Origin: Muribaculum gordoncarteri
GTDB lineage: Bacteria > Bacteroidota > Bacteroidia > Bacteroidales > Muribaculaceae
Assembly (NCBI RefSeq): GCF_004803695.1
Contig: NZ_CP039393.1
Location: 744,001-808,000 of the forward strand
Direction: 5' to 3'
DNA: 64,000 nucleotides
Below, one piece after another: positions 43,253 to 54,279 of this stretch. The notes under the pieces were generated by a model. That model did no database searches. It was not told the origin of the DNA and saw only the letters and a list, made by a program, of their open reading frames with translations. Made by a program: the position numbers and the translations under genes. Every line of letters starts with the position of its first letter. The first letter of the stretch is position 1.

Positions 43253-44734
43253 TTATTTTGACCAGAACGCGGGTGTGAAGAGCACGAGTACTGTGAATAT
43301 TTCAAGACGGCCTGTGAGCATGAGCATTGACAAAATCCACTTTCCCGCAGGCGGAATCACCTCAAATGAACCGCCGTAGCCGGTGACTCCCGCGCCAAGA
43401 CCAATATTGGAAACGCATGAGAATGAGCTGAAAAAGGCATCGACGAGGGGAATGTTGAGGGCAGTGAGCACCATGCCTCCCAAGGCGATAATCATCACGT
43501 AGATGCACAGGAATGCAATTACCTTGTCGACTGTTTCGGGCGGGATTATTGAGTCGTTGATGCGCACCGAACGAATCGAGTTGGGGTGAATCGAGCGGTA
43601 GAGCTCATTGTTGGTGTTCTTGAGGAGGTAGAGCAGTCGGTCAACCTTGGCTCCACCGCTTGTCGAACCTGCGCAGGCTCCGAAGAACATCAGGATAAAG
43701 AGGAGCGCGATTATGAACGATCCCCAGTTCTCGAAGTTGCTTACGGTCAATCCCGTGGATGATATGGTGGTGATAATCTGGAAGAGCGGGTCGATCGTGA
43801 CCGATGAAATGGAGTCGGCTTGTCCGTTGATGGCTATAGTTACGGCGAAGGCGATGTACATAAAAAGGATTATGCGCAGATAGGCCTTCAGGGTATCGTT
43901 GTGCAGCAGTCCCTTGAAGTTGCCGGTGCCGGCTTTGTAGATCAAGGCGAAGTTCACACCGCCGAGGAACATGAATATCGTAAGTACAATCTTTATGTAG
44001 GTTGAGTCCCAGGCGGCCACGCTGTCATCGCGTGTAGAGAATCCGCCGGTTGACATGGAACTTAATGCGTGACACACACTGTCGAAGAAGTCCATAGGGC
44101 CTATCCACAGCAGGAGGCACAGTGCGGCTGACAGAACGAAGTAGACAGCCCACAACCCCTTGGCGGTCTGGCTTATGCGCGGGCGCAGTTTTTCGTGGGT
44201 GATGCCGGTAACTTCGGCATTGAACATCTGCATTCCTCCCGAATGGTTGAGCATGGGCAGAACCGCCAGCGTAAAGAGTATAATTCCCATGCCGCCAATC
44301 CATTGGGTGAGGCATCGCCACATGTTTATGCCGTGGGAGAGCGACTCGACCGACTCGAATACGGTGGCTCCCGTTGTGGTGAATCCCGACATGGTTTCAA
44401 AGAAGGCGTCGCTTAATGTAAGTGGTGTGGAGCACATGAGAAACGGCAGCATCCCGAAGCAGGAGAATAGAATCCACACGAGGGCCGTGAGCAGAAATCC
44501 CTCGCGTTTGGCCATCGAGGAGTAGGAGGGGCGGATGCAGAATGTCATCAAGGCTCCGGCGGCGAAAGTGACGGCCACCGTGATGAGGAATGCCATGTAA
44601 TCGCTTTCGCCGTAAATGAGGCAGGTGACCAGCGGCACGAGCATGAATGCGCTCTCAATCATGAGAAGCCATCCCATTACACGCAGGAGCATGGGAAAGT
44701 TGACTCGATGATGTGTTGCGAAGTATTTTGACAT
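43253..44734 (-). CDS. trkH: TrkH-family potassium uptake transmembrane subunit
   Basis: A 493-residue membrane protein with about ten hydrophobic segments and the four P-loop repeats of the SKT family (SGFTTTGATVFESVE; LSSMSTGGFSTRDDS; STSGGAKVDRLLYL in the linker). It forms the ion-conducting part of the Trk system, gated by TrkA. It is 19 nt downstream of trkA on the same strand. Confidence 0.93.
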   Translation of the reverse strand: MSKYFATHHRVNFPMLLRVMGWLLMIESAFMLVPLVTCLIYGESDYMAFLITVAVTFAAGALMTFCIRPSYSSMAKREGFLLTALVWILFSCFGMLPFLMCSTPLTLSDAFFETMSGFTTTGATVFESVESLSHGINMWRCLTQWIGGMGIILFTLAVLPMLNHSGGMQMFNAEVTGITHEKLRPRISQTAKGLWAVYFVLSAALCLLLWIGPMDFFDSVCHALSSMSTGGFSTRDDSVAAWDSTYIKIVLTIFMFLGGVNFALIYKAGTGNFKGLLHNDTLKAYLRIILFMYIAFAVTIAINGQADSISSVTIDPLFQIITTISSTGLTVSNFENWGSFIIALLFILMFFGACAGSTSGGAKVDRLLYLLKNTNNELYRSIHPNSIRSVRINDSIIPPETVDKVIAFLCIYVMIIALGGMVLTALNIPLVDAFFSSFSCVSNIGLGAGVTGYGGSFEVIPPAGKWILSMLMLTGRLEIFTVLVLFTPAFWSK

Positions 44735-44753
44735 TTCAAAAAATCGGATTCCG

Positions 44754-46088
44754 TTAGTTGAAGAGTTTCTCGACCTTGTGGATTGCTCCCGAGAGGCAGA
44801 ACACCACTACGTGGTCGCCGGGTTGGATAACCGTGTTACCGTGAACGAGCATTCCCTGTCCGTCGCGTATAAGTCCGGCTATGGTCATGTCACGTGTCAG
44901 CGACAGATCCTTTACGGGGCCGCGTGTAATCTTGCTCTTGGGCTTGGCCTCGATTTCGGCCACCTCGGCATCGGCAAGTGCGAGGCACTTCGACGACGAC
45001 ACATCGGTGTCGAGCAGAATCTGGAATATCTTGCTTGACGCGAGCAACTTCTTGTTGATGATTGTGCCGATGTTAAGCCCCTCGGCCTCCGAGATGAACT
45101 GGATGTCCTCGACTTCGGCGATGGTCTTGCTCGCTCCGAGTTCCTTGGCGGTGAGGCAGGCGAGTATATTGGTTTCAGAGCTGTCGCTCAGTGCAATGAA
45201 TGCGTCCATGTCGGATATGCCATCCTCGCGCAGCACATCGATGTCACGTGCGTCACCGTAGATAATGTCGCAGTCGGGACACTTCTCGGGCAGTCGTCGG
45301 CACTTTTCGAGATTGCTCTCGATGATTTTTATCTTGTAGGTGTCGCCGGCGAGAGCTGCCAGACGAACGGCAATGCGGCTTCCACCCATAATGAGCACCT
45401 TGCGTATGCGCTTGTGTACCTTGCCGCATATCTCAAGCAGCTCGTCGACATGGTCGCGCGTGGTGGTGAAATATAGGATGTCGTTTTCGCATATACGGTC
45501 GTCACCTCGCGGGATGATGGTTTCGTGGTGACGCTTTATCGCCGACACGTGGAAGTTGTGCTCGACCATGGCAAACTCCTTGAGCTGCATGCCCACTATG
45601 CGGGCATTTTCGCGCAGCTTGACGCCTACGAGGATAATCTCCCCGTCGTGGAGTTCAAACCAGTGACGCACCCATGAGCGGTTGAGCGCCGTGATAATCT
45701 CCTGTGCAGCAAGATATTCGGGATAAATCAGCGCGTTTACACCGATTCGCGTGAAGAACTCGCGGTTGTGCATGTCGAGAAACTCGTAATTGTCGATGCG
45801 CGCTACGGTGCGTTGCGCTCCGATGCTCTTGGCCATTGAACAGGCGATGACATTGCGAGTTTCATCGGGCGTTACGGCTATGAAGAGGTCGCATGATTCC
45901 ACGCCGGCACTTTTCAGAACGTTGAACGATGTTGGGCTGCCGCGCAGAGTCATGAGGTTGTAGTTGGCGTCGATCGTTGAAAGACGCCCCTGGTCGTCAT
46001 CGACGAGGATAATGTCCTGCTCTTCGCGTGACAGTAATTTGGCGAGATGTGAGCCTACTTCACCGGCTCCTACGATGACGATTTTCAT
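44754..46088 (-). CDS. trkA: TrkA potassium-uptake regulator with two RCK domains
   Basis: A 444-residue cytosolic protein with two NAD-binding halves: [14 protein letters not shown] (about 7-20) with acidic LVDDDQGRL, and [15 protein letters not shown] (about 234-248), each followed by a TrkA-C-like domain (GDHVVVFC at the end). It gates the TrkH pore. Its ATG overlaps the dxs stop by four bases, so the three genes are transcribed together. Confidence 0.93.
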   Translation of the reverse strand: MKIVIVGAGEVGSHLAKLLSREEQDIILVDDDQGRLSTIDANYNLMTLRGSPTSFNVLKSAGVESCDLFIAVTPDETRNVIACSMAKSIGAQRTVARIDNYEFLDMHNREFFTRIGVNALIYPEYLAAQEIITALNRSWVRHWFELHDGEIILVGVKLRENARIVGMQLKEFAMVEHNFHVSAIKRHHETIIPRGDDRICENDILYFTTTRDHVDELLEICGKVHKRIRKVLIMGGSRIAVRLAALAGDTYKIKIIESNLEKCRRLPEKCPDCDIIYGDARDIDVLREDGISDMDAFIALSDSSETNILACLTAKELGASKTIAEVEDIQFISEAEGLNIGTIINKKLLASSKIFQILLDTDVSSSKCLALADAEVAEIEAKPKSKITRGPVKDLSLTRDMTIAGLIRDGQGMLVHGNTVIQPGDHVVVFCLSGAIHKVEKLFN

Positions 46089-48022
46089 AGCTTATGAGTA
46101 TTGTTGGCTTGGACAATTGCGTTGTAGATTGCGTTTTCATCCATCTCACACAGGTTCATCAGCTGCGGGACTTTGCCGTGGGGGACAAACATGTCGGGAA
46201 CGCCTATACGCGTTATGTGGGGATGGTAACCGTGATCGTTCATCCACTCGGTCACGGCCGAGCCGAGTCCACCGTCACGCACACCATCCTCGACCGTTAT
46301 CACGGGACATCCCTTGCGGCCCACTTCGTCAAGCAGCTGCTCGTCGATAGGCTTAAGGAATATCATGTCGTAGTGGGCGGCCTCAATGCCGTTTTCGCGG
46401 CGGGCGCGTTCGATTGCGGCAGCTGCCTTATTGGCCATGGGGCCTATCGTCAGCACCGCTACATCGTTGCCGTCGACAAGTCGCTGTCCGCGGCCTATGG
46501 CTATTTCGTGCATGGGCGTGCGCCAGTCAGGATTGGAACCCTTGCCTCGCGGATAGCGGATGGCAAACGGGCCACGGTCAGCACTCTGTGCCGTGTAGAG
46601 CAGATTGCGCAGCGATGCCTCGTCGCGTGGTGAGGCGATGGTGAGATTGGGGATTGCCCGCAGGTAGCTGAGGTCGAACACTCCGTGATGGGTCACTCCG
46701 TCCTCGCCGACGATTCCGGCGCGGTCGATGCAGAATGTCACTGGTAGATTCTGTATTGCGACATCGTGGATTATGTGGTCGTAGGCTCGCTGAAGGAACG
46801 ATGAATAGATGGCGCAGAAGGGGCGCATTCCATCCTTGGCAAGGCCTCCGGCAAATGTCACGGCGTGACCTTCGGAGATTCCTACATCGAATACTCTTGA
46901 GGGCAACTGCTCCTGCATGATGCTCATCGATGTGCCCGACGGCATTGCGGCCGTTATGCCCACGATTTTGTCGTTGGCGCGTGCGAGCTCGAGCAGGGTG
47001 TGTCCGAACACATCCTGATACTTGGCCGGAGAGTCGCTGTCGTGCTTGCGTTCGCCCGACTTGGGGTCAAAGAGTCCGGGCGCATGCCATGAGGCCGGGT
47101 CGTCCTCGGCCGGCTTGTAGCCCTTGCCTTTGGTGGTGCGCAGATGCAGCAACCGAGGCCCTTCCATGTCCTTGATGTCGCTCAACACTCTCACCACGCG
47201 GTCGATGTCGTGACCGTCGATAGGGCCGAAATAACGGATATTGAGCCCCTCGAATATGTTCTGCTGATGGCTGAGCAGCGACTTGACGCTGTTGTTGAAG
47301 CGCATGATGAAGCCTTTCTGCTTGTCGGTGACGAGGTGCAGCTTCTTCAGCAGCCTGAACAGTCGATAGCGGAACCTGTTGTAGGCCCGGGTGGTGTTGA
47401 GGTGGGCAAGATAGGAGTTAAGCGCTCCTACGTTGCGGTCAATCGACATGTCGTTGTCGTTGAGTATGATGAGGAGATTGTTCTTGTTGATTGATGCGTT
47501 GTTGAGTCCCTCAAATGCAAGTCCGCCGCTTATCGAGGCGTCGCCTATTACGGCTACGACATTGCGTCGCGGCTTGTCGTTGTTCAGCTCCGAGGCCATT
47601 GCCATTCCGAGGGCGGCCGAGATGGAGTTGGAGGCGTGACCGGCGGTGAAGGTGTCGTAGGGGCTCTCCTCGGGGTTGGGAAATCCGCTAAGACCGCCAA
47701 ACTTGCGATTGGTGTCAAACTTGTCGCGGCGACCAGTGAGCAGCTTGTGCCCGTAGGCCTGATGTCCTACATCCCACACAATGCGGTCGTAGGGGGTGTT
47801 GAACACATAGTGCAGTGCCACGGTGAGCTCCACCGCTCCCATGCTCGATGCAAAGTGTCCGGGATTGGTCGACAGGGAGTTTATGAGGAAGTCGCGTATT
47901 TCGGCGCAGACTGCAGGGAGCTTTTCCGTCGACATTCGGCGAAGGTCGGCGGGAGAATCAATCGTTTCGAGCAGAGGGTAGCGCTTGGATTCAACGCTTT
48001 CATTATTATCAGGATTTTCCAT
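46085..48022 (-). CDS. dxs: 1-deoxy-D-xylulose-5-phosphate synthase
   Basis: A 645-residue TPP enzyme that condenses pyruvate and glyceraldehyde 3-phosphate, the first step of the MEP isoprenoid pathway. The TPP motif reads [16 protein letters not shown] (about 150-165) with NDNDMSID beyond; the histidine of [13 protein letters not shown] and the transketolase-like C-terminus ([22 protein letters not shown]) are present. I start at [10 protein letters not shown] (48022); the earlier in-frame start would lie inside the previous gene without added homology. Confidence 0.95.
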   Translation of the reverse strand: MENPDNNESVESKRYPLLETIDSPADLRRMSTEKLPAVCAEIRDFLINSLSTNPGHFASSMGAVELTVALHYVFNTPYDRIVWDVGHQAYGHKLLTGRRDKFDTNRKFGGLSGFPNPEESPYDTFTAGHASNSISAALGMAMASELNNDKPRRNVVAVIGDASISGGLAFEGLNNASINKNNLLIILNDNDMSIDRNVGALNSYLAHLNTTRAYNRFRYRLFRLLKKLHLVTDKQKGFIMRFNNSVKSLLSHQQNIFEGLNIRYFGPIDGHDIDRVVRVLSDIKDMEGPRLLHLRTTKGKGYKPAEDDPASWHAPGLFDPKSGERKHDSDSPAKYQDVFGHTLLELARANDKIVGITAAMPSGTSMSIMQEQLPSRVFDVGISEGHAVTFAGGLAKDGMRPFCAIYSSFLQRAYDHIIHDVAIQNLPVTFCIDRAGIVGEDGVTHHGVFDLSYLRAIPNLTIASPRDEASLRNLLYTAQSADRGPFAIRYPRGKGSNPDWRTPMHEIAIGRGQRLVDGNDVAVLTIGPMANKAAAAIERARRENGIEAAHYDMIFLKPIDEQLLDEVGRKGCPVITVEDGVRDGGLGSAVTEWMNDHGYHPHITRIGVPDMFVPHGKVPQLMNLCEMDENAIYNAIVQANNTHKL

Positions 48023-48191
48023 TACTATCGCGTATATACTTTTTATAGATAGGTACAAATACGACTATTCCCGACACAATGATGATGAACATCGTCCATG
48101 CCGTGAATCCCCGCGCCGAAATCATGAGATAGCACAGGAAGAGCCACAGCAGAGCGAGGCACGTGAAACGGAATATCATATAACCTTTCAT
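48009..48191 (-). CDS. Small two-helix membrane protein upstream of dxs
   Basis: About 60 residues from MKGYMIFRF, with two hydrophobic segments and a basic end ([12 protein letters not shown]). It overlaps the dxs start by 14 bases, so the two are coupled. In-frame starts at 48209 or 48242 would lengthen the N-terminus. No family recognised. Confidence 0.5.
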   Translation of the reverse strand: MKGYMIFRFTCLALLWLFLCYLMISARGFTAWTMFIIIVSGIVVFVPIYKKYIRDSNGKS

Positions 48192-48284
48192 TACGAGAGC
48201 ATTAATCATCGGCCGCGTGTGCGGTCGAGCGTTAATATGCAAAATCTATGATGCAAATATACCAAAGTTTTGTGTTATAACCTA

Positions 48285-48318
48285 ATAAAAAACGCCCTGC
48301 CTCAACGAGGCAGGGCGT
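48285..48318 (-). terminator. Intrinsic terminator after the nqr operon
   Basis: ACGCCCTGCCTC (48292-48303) and GAGGCAGGGCGT (48307-48318), with a T6 run on the minus strand just past it. Confidence 0.88.
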
Positions 48319-48340
48319 AAATGGTTGTATAAGATGGCTG

Positions 48341-49657
48341 TTATCCGCCAAAATTGTCGTACATGAGATTTTCCGAAGGAACTCCGAGGTCCCAAAGCAT
48401 CTTCTCGACAGCCTTGCTCATGGGGCCGGGGCCGCACATGTAGTACTCGATGTCCTCGGGTGCGGGGTGGTTCTTCAGATAGGTTTCGTAGATTACCTGA
48501 TGAACAAATCCCGGGGTGTACTTGACGCCTGCGGCATCGGCTGCGGGGTCGGGACGGTCGAGGGCGAGGTGGAACTTGAAGTTGGGGAAGTCCTTCTCAA
48601 GCTGCAGGAAGTCCTCAAGGTAGAACACTTCGTTAAGCGCACGTGCGCCGTAGAAGTAGTTCATGACGCGGTCGGTAGTGTTGAGCGTGCGTGTCATGTG
48701 CATGATCTGTGCGCGCAGAGGAGCCATACCGGCGCCACCGCCTACCCACATCATCTCGTTCTTTGAGTCGAAGATGGGGTGGAAGTCGCCGTAAGGGCCG
48801 CTCATGATTACCTTGTCGCCGGGTTTCAGGGTGAAGATGTAGGACGATGCGATACCGGGCATTACATCCTGGAATCCCACCTGGGGTTTCGGCTTGAAGG
48901 GCGGTGTCGCGATGCGCACGGTGAGCATTATGCGGTCGCCTTCGGCAGGATAGTTGGCCATAGAGTAGGCGCGCACTGTGGGCACGGTGTTCTTGCACTT
49001 GAGCGTAAACAGTCCGAATTTCTCCCATGAAGGCATGTACTCTTCGCCGATCAGCGACTTGTCGATGTCGACATTGTAGTCCATCTCGTAGGTGGGAATC
49101 TTAATCTGTGCATAGGAGCCGGGGATGAAGTTCATGTGCTCGCCCGGAGGAAGTGCCACGATGAACTCCTTGATGAATGTTGCGACATTCTTGTTGGAGA
49201 TCACCTCGCATTCCCACTCCTTTACATCGAGCACCGATGCGGGTACGCCTATCTTCATGTCCTCCTTCACCTTTACCTGACAGCCGAGTCGCCAGTGGTC
49301 CTTGAGCTGCTTGCGGGTAAAGTGTACGGTTTCGGTGGGAAGCACGTCGCCACCGCCGTTAAACACCTGCACCTTGCACTGTCCGCAGCTTCCCTTTCCG
49401 CCGCAGGCCGACGACAGGAAGATGTTTTCATCGGAGAGTGTCGAGAGCAGCGACTTGCCCGAATTGGCGAAAACATCCTTGTCATCGTTGATGACAATGT
49501 GCACTTCGCCCGAATGAACGAGAAATTTCTTGGCCACCAGAAGTACGGTCACCAGGATGAGCGTGATTATAAGGAATATTATCACGCCCGACATTATGGT
49601 CAGGGTGCCTATGTTGGCCCCAAGCGTTATCATTGCAGTCATATCCATATTGCTCAT
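48341..49657 (-). CDS. nqrF: Na+-translocating NADH:quinone reductase subunit F
   Basis: A 438-residue subunit that accepts electrons from NADH. It has an N-terminal membrane helix, a 2Fe-2S ferredoxin domain with CGGKGSCGQCKV, an FAD-binding motif RAYSMANYP and an NAD-binding GGGAGMAPLRAQI. It is the last gene of the Nqr operon; its start overlaps the nqrE stop by one base. Confidence 0.96.
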   Translation of the reverse strand: MSNMDMTAMITLGANIGTLTIMSGVIIFLIITLILVTVLLVAKKFLVHSGEVHIVINDDKDVFANSGKSLLSTLSDENIFLSSACGGKGSCGQCKVQVFNGGGDVLPTETVHFTRKQLKDHWRLGCQVKVKEDMKIGVPASVLDVKEWECEVISNKNVATFIKEFIVALPPGEHMNFIPGSYAQIKIPTYEMDYNVDIDKSLIGEEYMPSWEKFGLFTLKCKNTVPTVRAYSMANYPAEGDRIMLTVRIATPPFKPKPQVGFQDVMPGIASSYIFTLKPGDKVIMSGPYGDFHPIFDSKNEMMWVGGGAGMAPLRAQIMHMTRTLNTTDRVMNYFYGARALNEVFYLEDFLQLEKDFPNFKFHLALDRPDPAADAAGVKYTPGFVHQVIYETYLKNHPAPEDIEYYMCGPGPMSKAVEKMLWDLGVPSENLMYDNFGG

Positions 49658-50274
49658 TAGATTTTAATGCCGAGGAAACTCATGAACGCAATGCCCATAA
49701 GACCCGTGATGATGAATGTTATGCCCACACCGCGCAGAGGCTTGGGAATGTTGCTGTACTCCTGCAGGCGCTCGCGTATTGCGGCTATGGCCACGATGGC
49801 GATGAGCCAGCCGAGTCCCCAACCGGCACCGGCGCAGCAAGCTGTCCACACACTCGGGAAGTCACGCTGCTGCATGAAGAGCGAGCCACCGAGGATAGCG
49901 CAGTTAACCGCGATGAGCGGAAGGAATATACCGAGCGACGAGTAGAGCGCGGGGCTGAACTTCTCGACGGCCATCTCGACGAGCTGGGTGAGTGACGCAA
50001 TCACGGCTATGAACATGATGAGCGAGAGGAAGCTGAGGTCGACATCGGCATATTCGGGGCCGAGCCATTTCAGCGCTCCGGCACGCAGCACGTAGTTTTC
50101 GAGCAGGTAGTTGATGGGCAGCGATATCACAAGCATGAACGTTACTGCGGCACCGAGGCCGAGAGCGGTCTTGACATTCTTGGATACGGCAAGGAATGAA
50201 CACATGCCTAAGAAGTAGGCAAATATCATGTTGTCGACAAATATCGACCGGATAAAGATATTGAAATTTTCCAT
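49657..50274 (-). CDS. nqrE: Na+-translocating NADH:quinone reductase subunit E
   Basis: A 205-residue integral membrane subunit with six helices. MENFNIFIRSIFVDNMIFAY, the FLGMCSFLAVSK segment carrying one of the cysteines, and the FLPLIAVNCAILGGSLF region are diagnostic. With NqrD it forms the membrane pair holding the inter-subunit iron site. Confidence 0.95.
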   Translation of the reverse strand: MENFNIFIRSIFVDNMIFAYFLGMCSFLAVSKNVKTALGLGAAVTFMLVISLPINYLLENYVLRAGALKWLGPEYADVDLSFLSLIMFIAVIASLTQLVEMAVEKFSPALYSSLGIFLPLIAVNCAILGGSLFMQQRDFPSVWTACCAGAGWGLGWLIAIVAIAAIRERLQEYSNIPKPLRGVGITFIITGLMGIAFMSFLGIKI

Positions 50275-50306
50275 TGTTGTCTATCTTTAAGCTATTGACA
50301 TTACCA

Positions 50307-50930
50307 TTATTCCTGCAGGTCCTTGTTATAGATTCGGTGAACCCAGATGATGCAAGCCACGACGATGAGGGCCATCGGAGGAAGAATCATGAGGCCGTTG
50401 TTGGCATAACCGTGGTCATACCAGCTCTGAGGAATCACCTGAAGTCCCCATATAGTGCCGCTTCCGAGGAGTTCGCGGAAAAATGCCACGATTATAAGGA
50501 TTATGGCGTAACCGATGCCGTTGCCGATACCGTCGAGAAACGAAGGCCAGGGCTTGTTGCCCATCGCAAACGCTTCAAGGCGTCCCATCAGGATACAGTT
50601 GGTGATTATAAGGCCGATGAACACCGACAGCTGCTTGCTGACATCGTATTGATAGGCTTTGAGCAGCTGGTCTACGATTACCACAAGTCCGGCCACGACT
50701 ACAAGCTGCACGATGATGCGGATGTTGGTGGGGATGGTCTTGCGGAGCAGCGAAATGATGACATTGGAGAATGCCAGCACGGCGATCACCGATATACCCA
50801 TGACAAATGCCGGCTCGAGCTTTGCCGTTACGGCAAGGCATGAGCAGATACCGAGAATCTGGACAATGACAGGATTGTCCTTTGAGAGCGGATTGATGAG
50901 TGCGCTCAGGTTTTTATTGTTGGTTGCCAT
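50307..50930 (-). CDS. nqrD: Na+-translocating NADH:quinone reductase subunit D
   Basis: A 207-residue membrane subunit paralogous to NqrE: LSALINPLSKDNPVIVQILG, the LGICSCLAVTAKLEPAFVMG region with its cysteine, and FIGLIITNCILMGRLEAFA. Located between nqrC and nqrE. Confidence 0.95.
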   Translation of the reverse strand: MATNNKNLSALINPLSKDNPVIVQILGICSCLAVTAKLEPAFVMGISVIAVLAFSNVIISLLRKTIPTNIRIIVQLVVVAGLVVIVDQLLKAYQYDVSKQLSVFIGLIITNCILMGRLEAFAMGNKPWPSFLDGIGNGIGYAIILIIVAFFRELLGSGTIWGLQVIPQSWYDHGYANNGLMILPPMALIVVACIIWVHRIYNKDLQE

Positions 50931-50935
50931 TGTCG

Positions 50936-51646
50936 TTACTGTTGATTGTTGTTAAGACTTTGTAGGAATTTAGTGTATCCGCCAAGGCAGTTGTCGATCA
51001 TCGAGGCTACACCTTTGGAGGTGATTGTTCCGCCCGATATGGCATCGACCTTGTCTTCGCCGTTCAGGGGAGCTTGTCCGGCCTTTACCACGGCTATGGG
51101 CAGAAATCGTCCTTCCTTGAATAGGTGCAGGTTGTTGAACTGGTTGCTGAACGCGGGCTTTTCGATTTCGGCTCCAAGTCCGGGAGTTTCACCCTGGTGT
51201 GCGAAGTAGGCTCCGTATATGGTCGATCCGTCGCTGTTGACCGAGATGTAGCCCCAGATGGGACCCCATAGTCCGGCACCGTACACGGGCAAAATGTACT
51301 TCACGTCGTTAGGTGATAAAGAGCACACGTAAACCGGCATCTCACGCTGGTCGACAGGACGCTTGCTCTGTTCGGCCACGTTGACATCAAAGGCGTTTCC
51401 CTCGATGCGTTCACCCTGTGAGTTTACGATGTACTGTTCGGTGACATACTTGTTGAAGTCGGATATGACATCGGCCTTGTCGGGCGTGATGTGTACCGAC
51501 GCAAGTATCTGCTTCATCTTGTCGGCATTTGCATTGTCGACCTGAAGCGGCTTCAATGACAGTGCGGCGAATGCCAAGGCGGCTCCCACGACCACTGCCA
51601 ATACTACTATATATATTATAGTATAGATATTGCTTTGCTTATTCAT
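50936..51646 (-). CDS. nqrC: Na+-translocating NADH:quinone reductase subunit C
   Basis: A 236-residue subunit with an N-terminal helix and a periplasmic FMN-binding domain. The threonine that carries covalent FMN is in SGGTITSKGV; most relatives have SGAT, here SGGT, with the modified Thr kept. The five-base gap to nqrD is typical of this operon. Confidence 0.94.
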   Translation of the reverse strand: MNKQSNIYTIIYIVVLAVVVGAALAFAALSLKPLQVDNANADKMKQILASVHITPDKADVISDFNKYVTEQYIVNSQGERIEGNAFDVNVAEQSKRPVDQREMPVYVCSLSPNDVKYILPVYGAGLWGPIWGYISVNSDGSTIYGAYFAHQGETPGLGAEIEKPAFSNQFNNLHLFKEGRFLPIAVVKAGQAPLNGEDKVDAISGGTITSKGVASMIDNCLGGYTKFLQSLNNNQQ

Positions 51647-51649
51647 AGG

Positions 51650-52861
51650 TTATTCGGCATTAGCATTCAGACGACGCAGGCGGCGACGAATGTTGGATTG
51701 AACAACAAAATAGTCTATAGCGGGTGCGAGCGAGTTCATCAACAGTACTGCAAGCATGGCGCCTTCGGGGTAGCCGTTGTTGTAGGTGCGGATGAGTATC
51801 GCAATTGCTCCGAGGAAGAAACCGTAGATGTACTTACCGGTATCGGTGCGGGCTGCGGTTACAGGGTCGGTGGCCATGAACACTGCGGCGAAAGCAAATC
51901 CGCCAAGCATCAGCTGGTCAACCGGCGACAGGAGTGAAACGGGATAGGTGGGCGTTGCAAATGCATTGGCGATGGCTGCCATTACGAATCCGCCGACGAA
52001 TACCGACAGGATTATGCGCCAGCTTGCGATGCCGGTAAGCAGAAGTATCGCCGCACCGATGAGGATGCAGAGTGTCGATGTTTCACCCACCGAGCCGGGG
52101 ATGAGGCCGAGGAACATGTCCCATGACGAGATGTCCTGTCCCACGACATTGGTTATCTTCAGGGTGTCGCCAACATTGGTGGCAATCTGTCCGAGCGGGG
52201 TGGCTCCAGAGAATCCGTCGACCGGAGTTCCGTTGCCGAGTCCGCATATCGGGTTGACGGGCACGAATACGTTGTCGCCGCTCATCTTTGACGGATATCC
52301 GAAGAAGAGCACGGCGCGGGTTACAAGCGCTACGTTGAATATGTTGTAGCCTGTGCCTCCGAATACCTCCTTGACGAAGATTACCGAGAATGCCGTTGCT
52401 ACGGCTATCATCCAAAGCGGAGTTTCAATGGGGCAGATGAGGGGAATGAGCATTCCCGACACGAGGAATCCTTCCTGAATCTCCTCTTTGCGCCACTGGG
52501 CTACCATAAACTCGATTCCAAGTCCCACGGCGTAGGACACGATTATGCGTGGAAGCATTGCAAGAAATCCGTAGGCCATTAGCTGCCAGAAGGGGAAGTC
52601 GGTTTCACCTATAGCGAGCCAGTGCTGGTAGCCTACGTTGTACATGCCGAATAACAGACACGGCATAAGCGCCAGTACCACGATTATCATCACGCGCTTG
52701 GAGTCGATGCTGTCATGAATGTTGACTCCCGATGTAGAAGTGGTGTTGGGCGTGAACAAGAATGTCTCAAAGCCGTCAAAGACCGAGTGGAATGCATGCA
52801 GCTTTCCTCCTGGTTCAAAGTTGGGCTTGATACGATTTAGAAAATTTCTAAGCGATTTCAC
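51650..52861 (-). CDS. nqrB: Na+-translocating NADH:quinone reductase subunit B
   Basis: A 403-residue membrane subunit with about ten helices and the covalent-FMN threonine in DGFSGATPLGQIA. It provides the main sodium channel. Three bases separate its stop from nqrC. Confidence 0.95.
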   Translation of the reverse strand: MKSLRNFLNRIKPNFEPGGKLHAFHSVFDGFETFLFTPNTTSTSGVNIHDSIDSKRVMIIVVLALMPCLLFGMYNVGYQHWLAIGETDFPFWQLMAYGFLAMLPRIIVSYAVGLGIEFMVAQWRKEEIQEGFLVSGMLIPLICPIETPLWMIAVATAFSVIFVKEVFGGTGYNIFNVALVTRAVLFFGYPSKMSGDNVFVPVNPICGLGNGTPVDGFSGATPLGQIATNVGDTLKITNVVGQDISSWDMFLGLIPGSVGETSTLCILIGAAILLLTGIASWRIILSVFVGGFVMAAIANAFATPTYPVSLLSPVDQLMLGGFAFAAVFMATDPVTAARTDTGKYIYGFFLGAIAILIRTYNNGYPEGAMLAVLLMNSLAPAIDYFVVQSNIRRRLRRLNANAE

Positions 52862-52887
52862 TGTTTATGAGATTATTGCTGTTTATA

Positions 52888-54231
52888 TCAACTGAGTTCT
52901 TTGCGCAGGTAGTCGAGGCCTTCCTGCACGATTTTCTGCAATTCGAGCTTTGAAGGGTCGACATATTCGCACAGCGCGAAGTCCTCGGGTGCCACTTCGT
53001 AGATTCCGAGTTGCTCCATGCGGTCGATGTTGCGTGAGATTATTGCCTTTATAAGGTATTCGGGCATGATGTCCATCGGCATTACCTTTTCGTAGACTCC
53101 CGACATGATCATGGCTCGGCGTCCGCCCTGCAGTCGTGCGTCGGGGCAGAACAGCTTGTTGAGGAAGTGTCCCGGGAACGAGTGGCTGAAGCTCATCTTG
53201 CGGGGCGAGAGTGAAGCCCATCCCATGAATTCGTGGAAGTCGTCGCCTTCGGCTATCACCGTCACTTGATAATAGGGGTAGCGCAGATAGCCTTCGGGGC
53301 TTTCGTGAGTACCCGTGAGCACGTTACCTGATATGATGCGGTGATGGATGGCATCGTCGTTTATGTTGCCTTTAAGTATCGAAGCAAGATCGGCACCCAT
53401 TTTTGTGATGACATATCGCGGTGTAGTGACTTCGCATCCGGTCACTGCCACGAGTGTGTCGGTGTCGAGTCGTCCGGTCGACAGGAGCTTGCCTATGCGC
53501 AACAGGGTAGTTGCGTCGAGAGTCCACACAATGTCGCCTTTGTTGACCGGCTTTACATTGCAAATCTGGACTCCTGCGTTGCCGGCGGGGTGGGGGCCTT
53601 CAAATACCACGTGTTCAACGCTCTCGACCGATGCGAGGCAGCTGCCCTGACGTATGCCCAGATATATCTTTCCGTCGGTAAGCTTTTGCAGAAGCTTTAC
53701 GGCTTTGTTAAGCTCGTTGATGCGGGGGCTGAGCATGCTCTCGAAGTCGGGAGCGAGCGGAGCCGAGTCGAAACCGGTGATGAATATGTCGCGGGGAGCC
53801 GCTCCGGGAGCCGGAACTATGTTGTAAGGACGTTGACGCAATAGTGCCCATAATCCGGAGTCAAGCAGGAGCTGTTGAGCCCGTGTGCGGTCGTTGATGC
53901 CTTCGGTTTCAAAAGTGATTGATTTCCCGGCATCCTCGGCCGGAGTGATTACAATGCGCTCGAGTTTGCGACGCTCTCCCCTGATGACGCCTGTCACGGT
54001 GCCTGCTACGGGTGATGTCACAACGATGTCGGTAAACTGCTTGTCATGGAACAGCTTGGAGCCTACCTCCACCGAGTCACCCTCCTTAACATCTACTTTC
54101 GGCACAATGCCGCTGTAATCGTCGGGGACTATGGCGCATGTCGCGGGCTTGACAGTAATCGGGGCCACATCGGCTGCAGCACCCCTGATTTTGATGTCAA
54201 GGCCTTTCTTTAACGTAACGATTTTAGCCAT
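52888..54231 (-). CDS. nqrA: Na+-translocating NADH:quinone reductase subunit A
   Basis: A 447-residue subunit with the barrel-sandwich start (KKGLDIKIRGAAADV, IVPDDYSGIVPKVDVKEGDS), the long RnfC-like middle and the GCEVTTPRYVITKMG region. First gene of the operon; the complex exports Na+ while moving electrons to quinone. The 525-nt gap upstream is shared with the divergent exbB cluster. Confidence 0.95.
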   Translation of the reverse strand: MAKIVTLKKGLDIKIRGAAADVAPITVKPATCAIVPDDYSGIVPKVDVKEGDSVEVGSKLFHDKQFTDIVVTSPVAGTVTGVIRGERRKLERIVITPAEDAGKSITFETEGINDRTRAQQLLLDSGLWALLRQRPYNIVPAPGAAPRDIFITGFDSAPLAPDFESMLSPRINELNKAVKLLQKLTDGKIYLGIRQGSCLASVESVEHVVFEGPHPAGNAGVQICNVKPVNKGDIVWTLDATTLLRIGKLLSTGRLDTDTLVAVTGCEVTTPRYVITKMGADLASILKGNINDDAIHHRIISGNVLTGTHESPEGYLRYPYYQVTVIAEGDDFHEFMGWASLSPRKMSFSHSFPGHFLNKLFCPDARLQGGRRAMIMSGVYEKVMPMDIMPEYLIKAIISRNIDRMEQLGIYEVAPEDFALCEYVDPSKLELQKIVQEGLDYLRKELS

Positions 54232-54271
54232 TTTTAGTGTATAGGGTAATATGTATTATTATATTATTGTG

Positions 54272-54279
54272 CAAAGTTA
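54272..54279 (-). promoter_or_regulatory. Possible -7 box of the nqr operon
   Basis: TAACTTTG on the minus strand about 40 nt before nqrA, without a clear TTTG at the right distance. The 54232-54755 gap also holds the exbB promoter and a long AT-rich leader; nothing else is seen there. Confidence 0.35.
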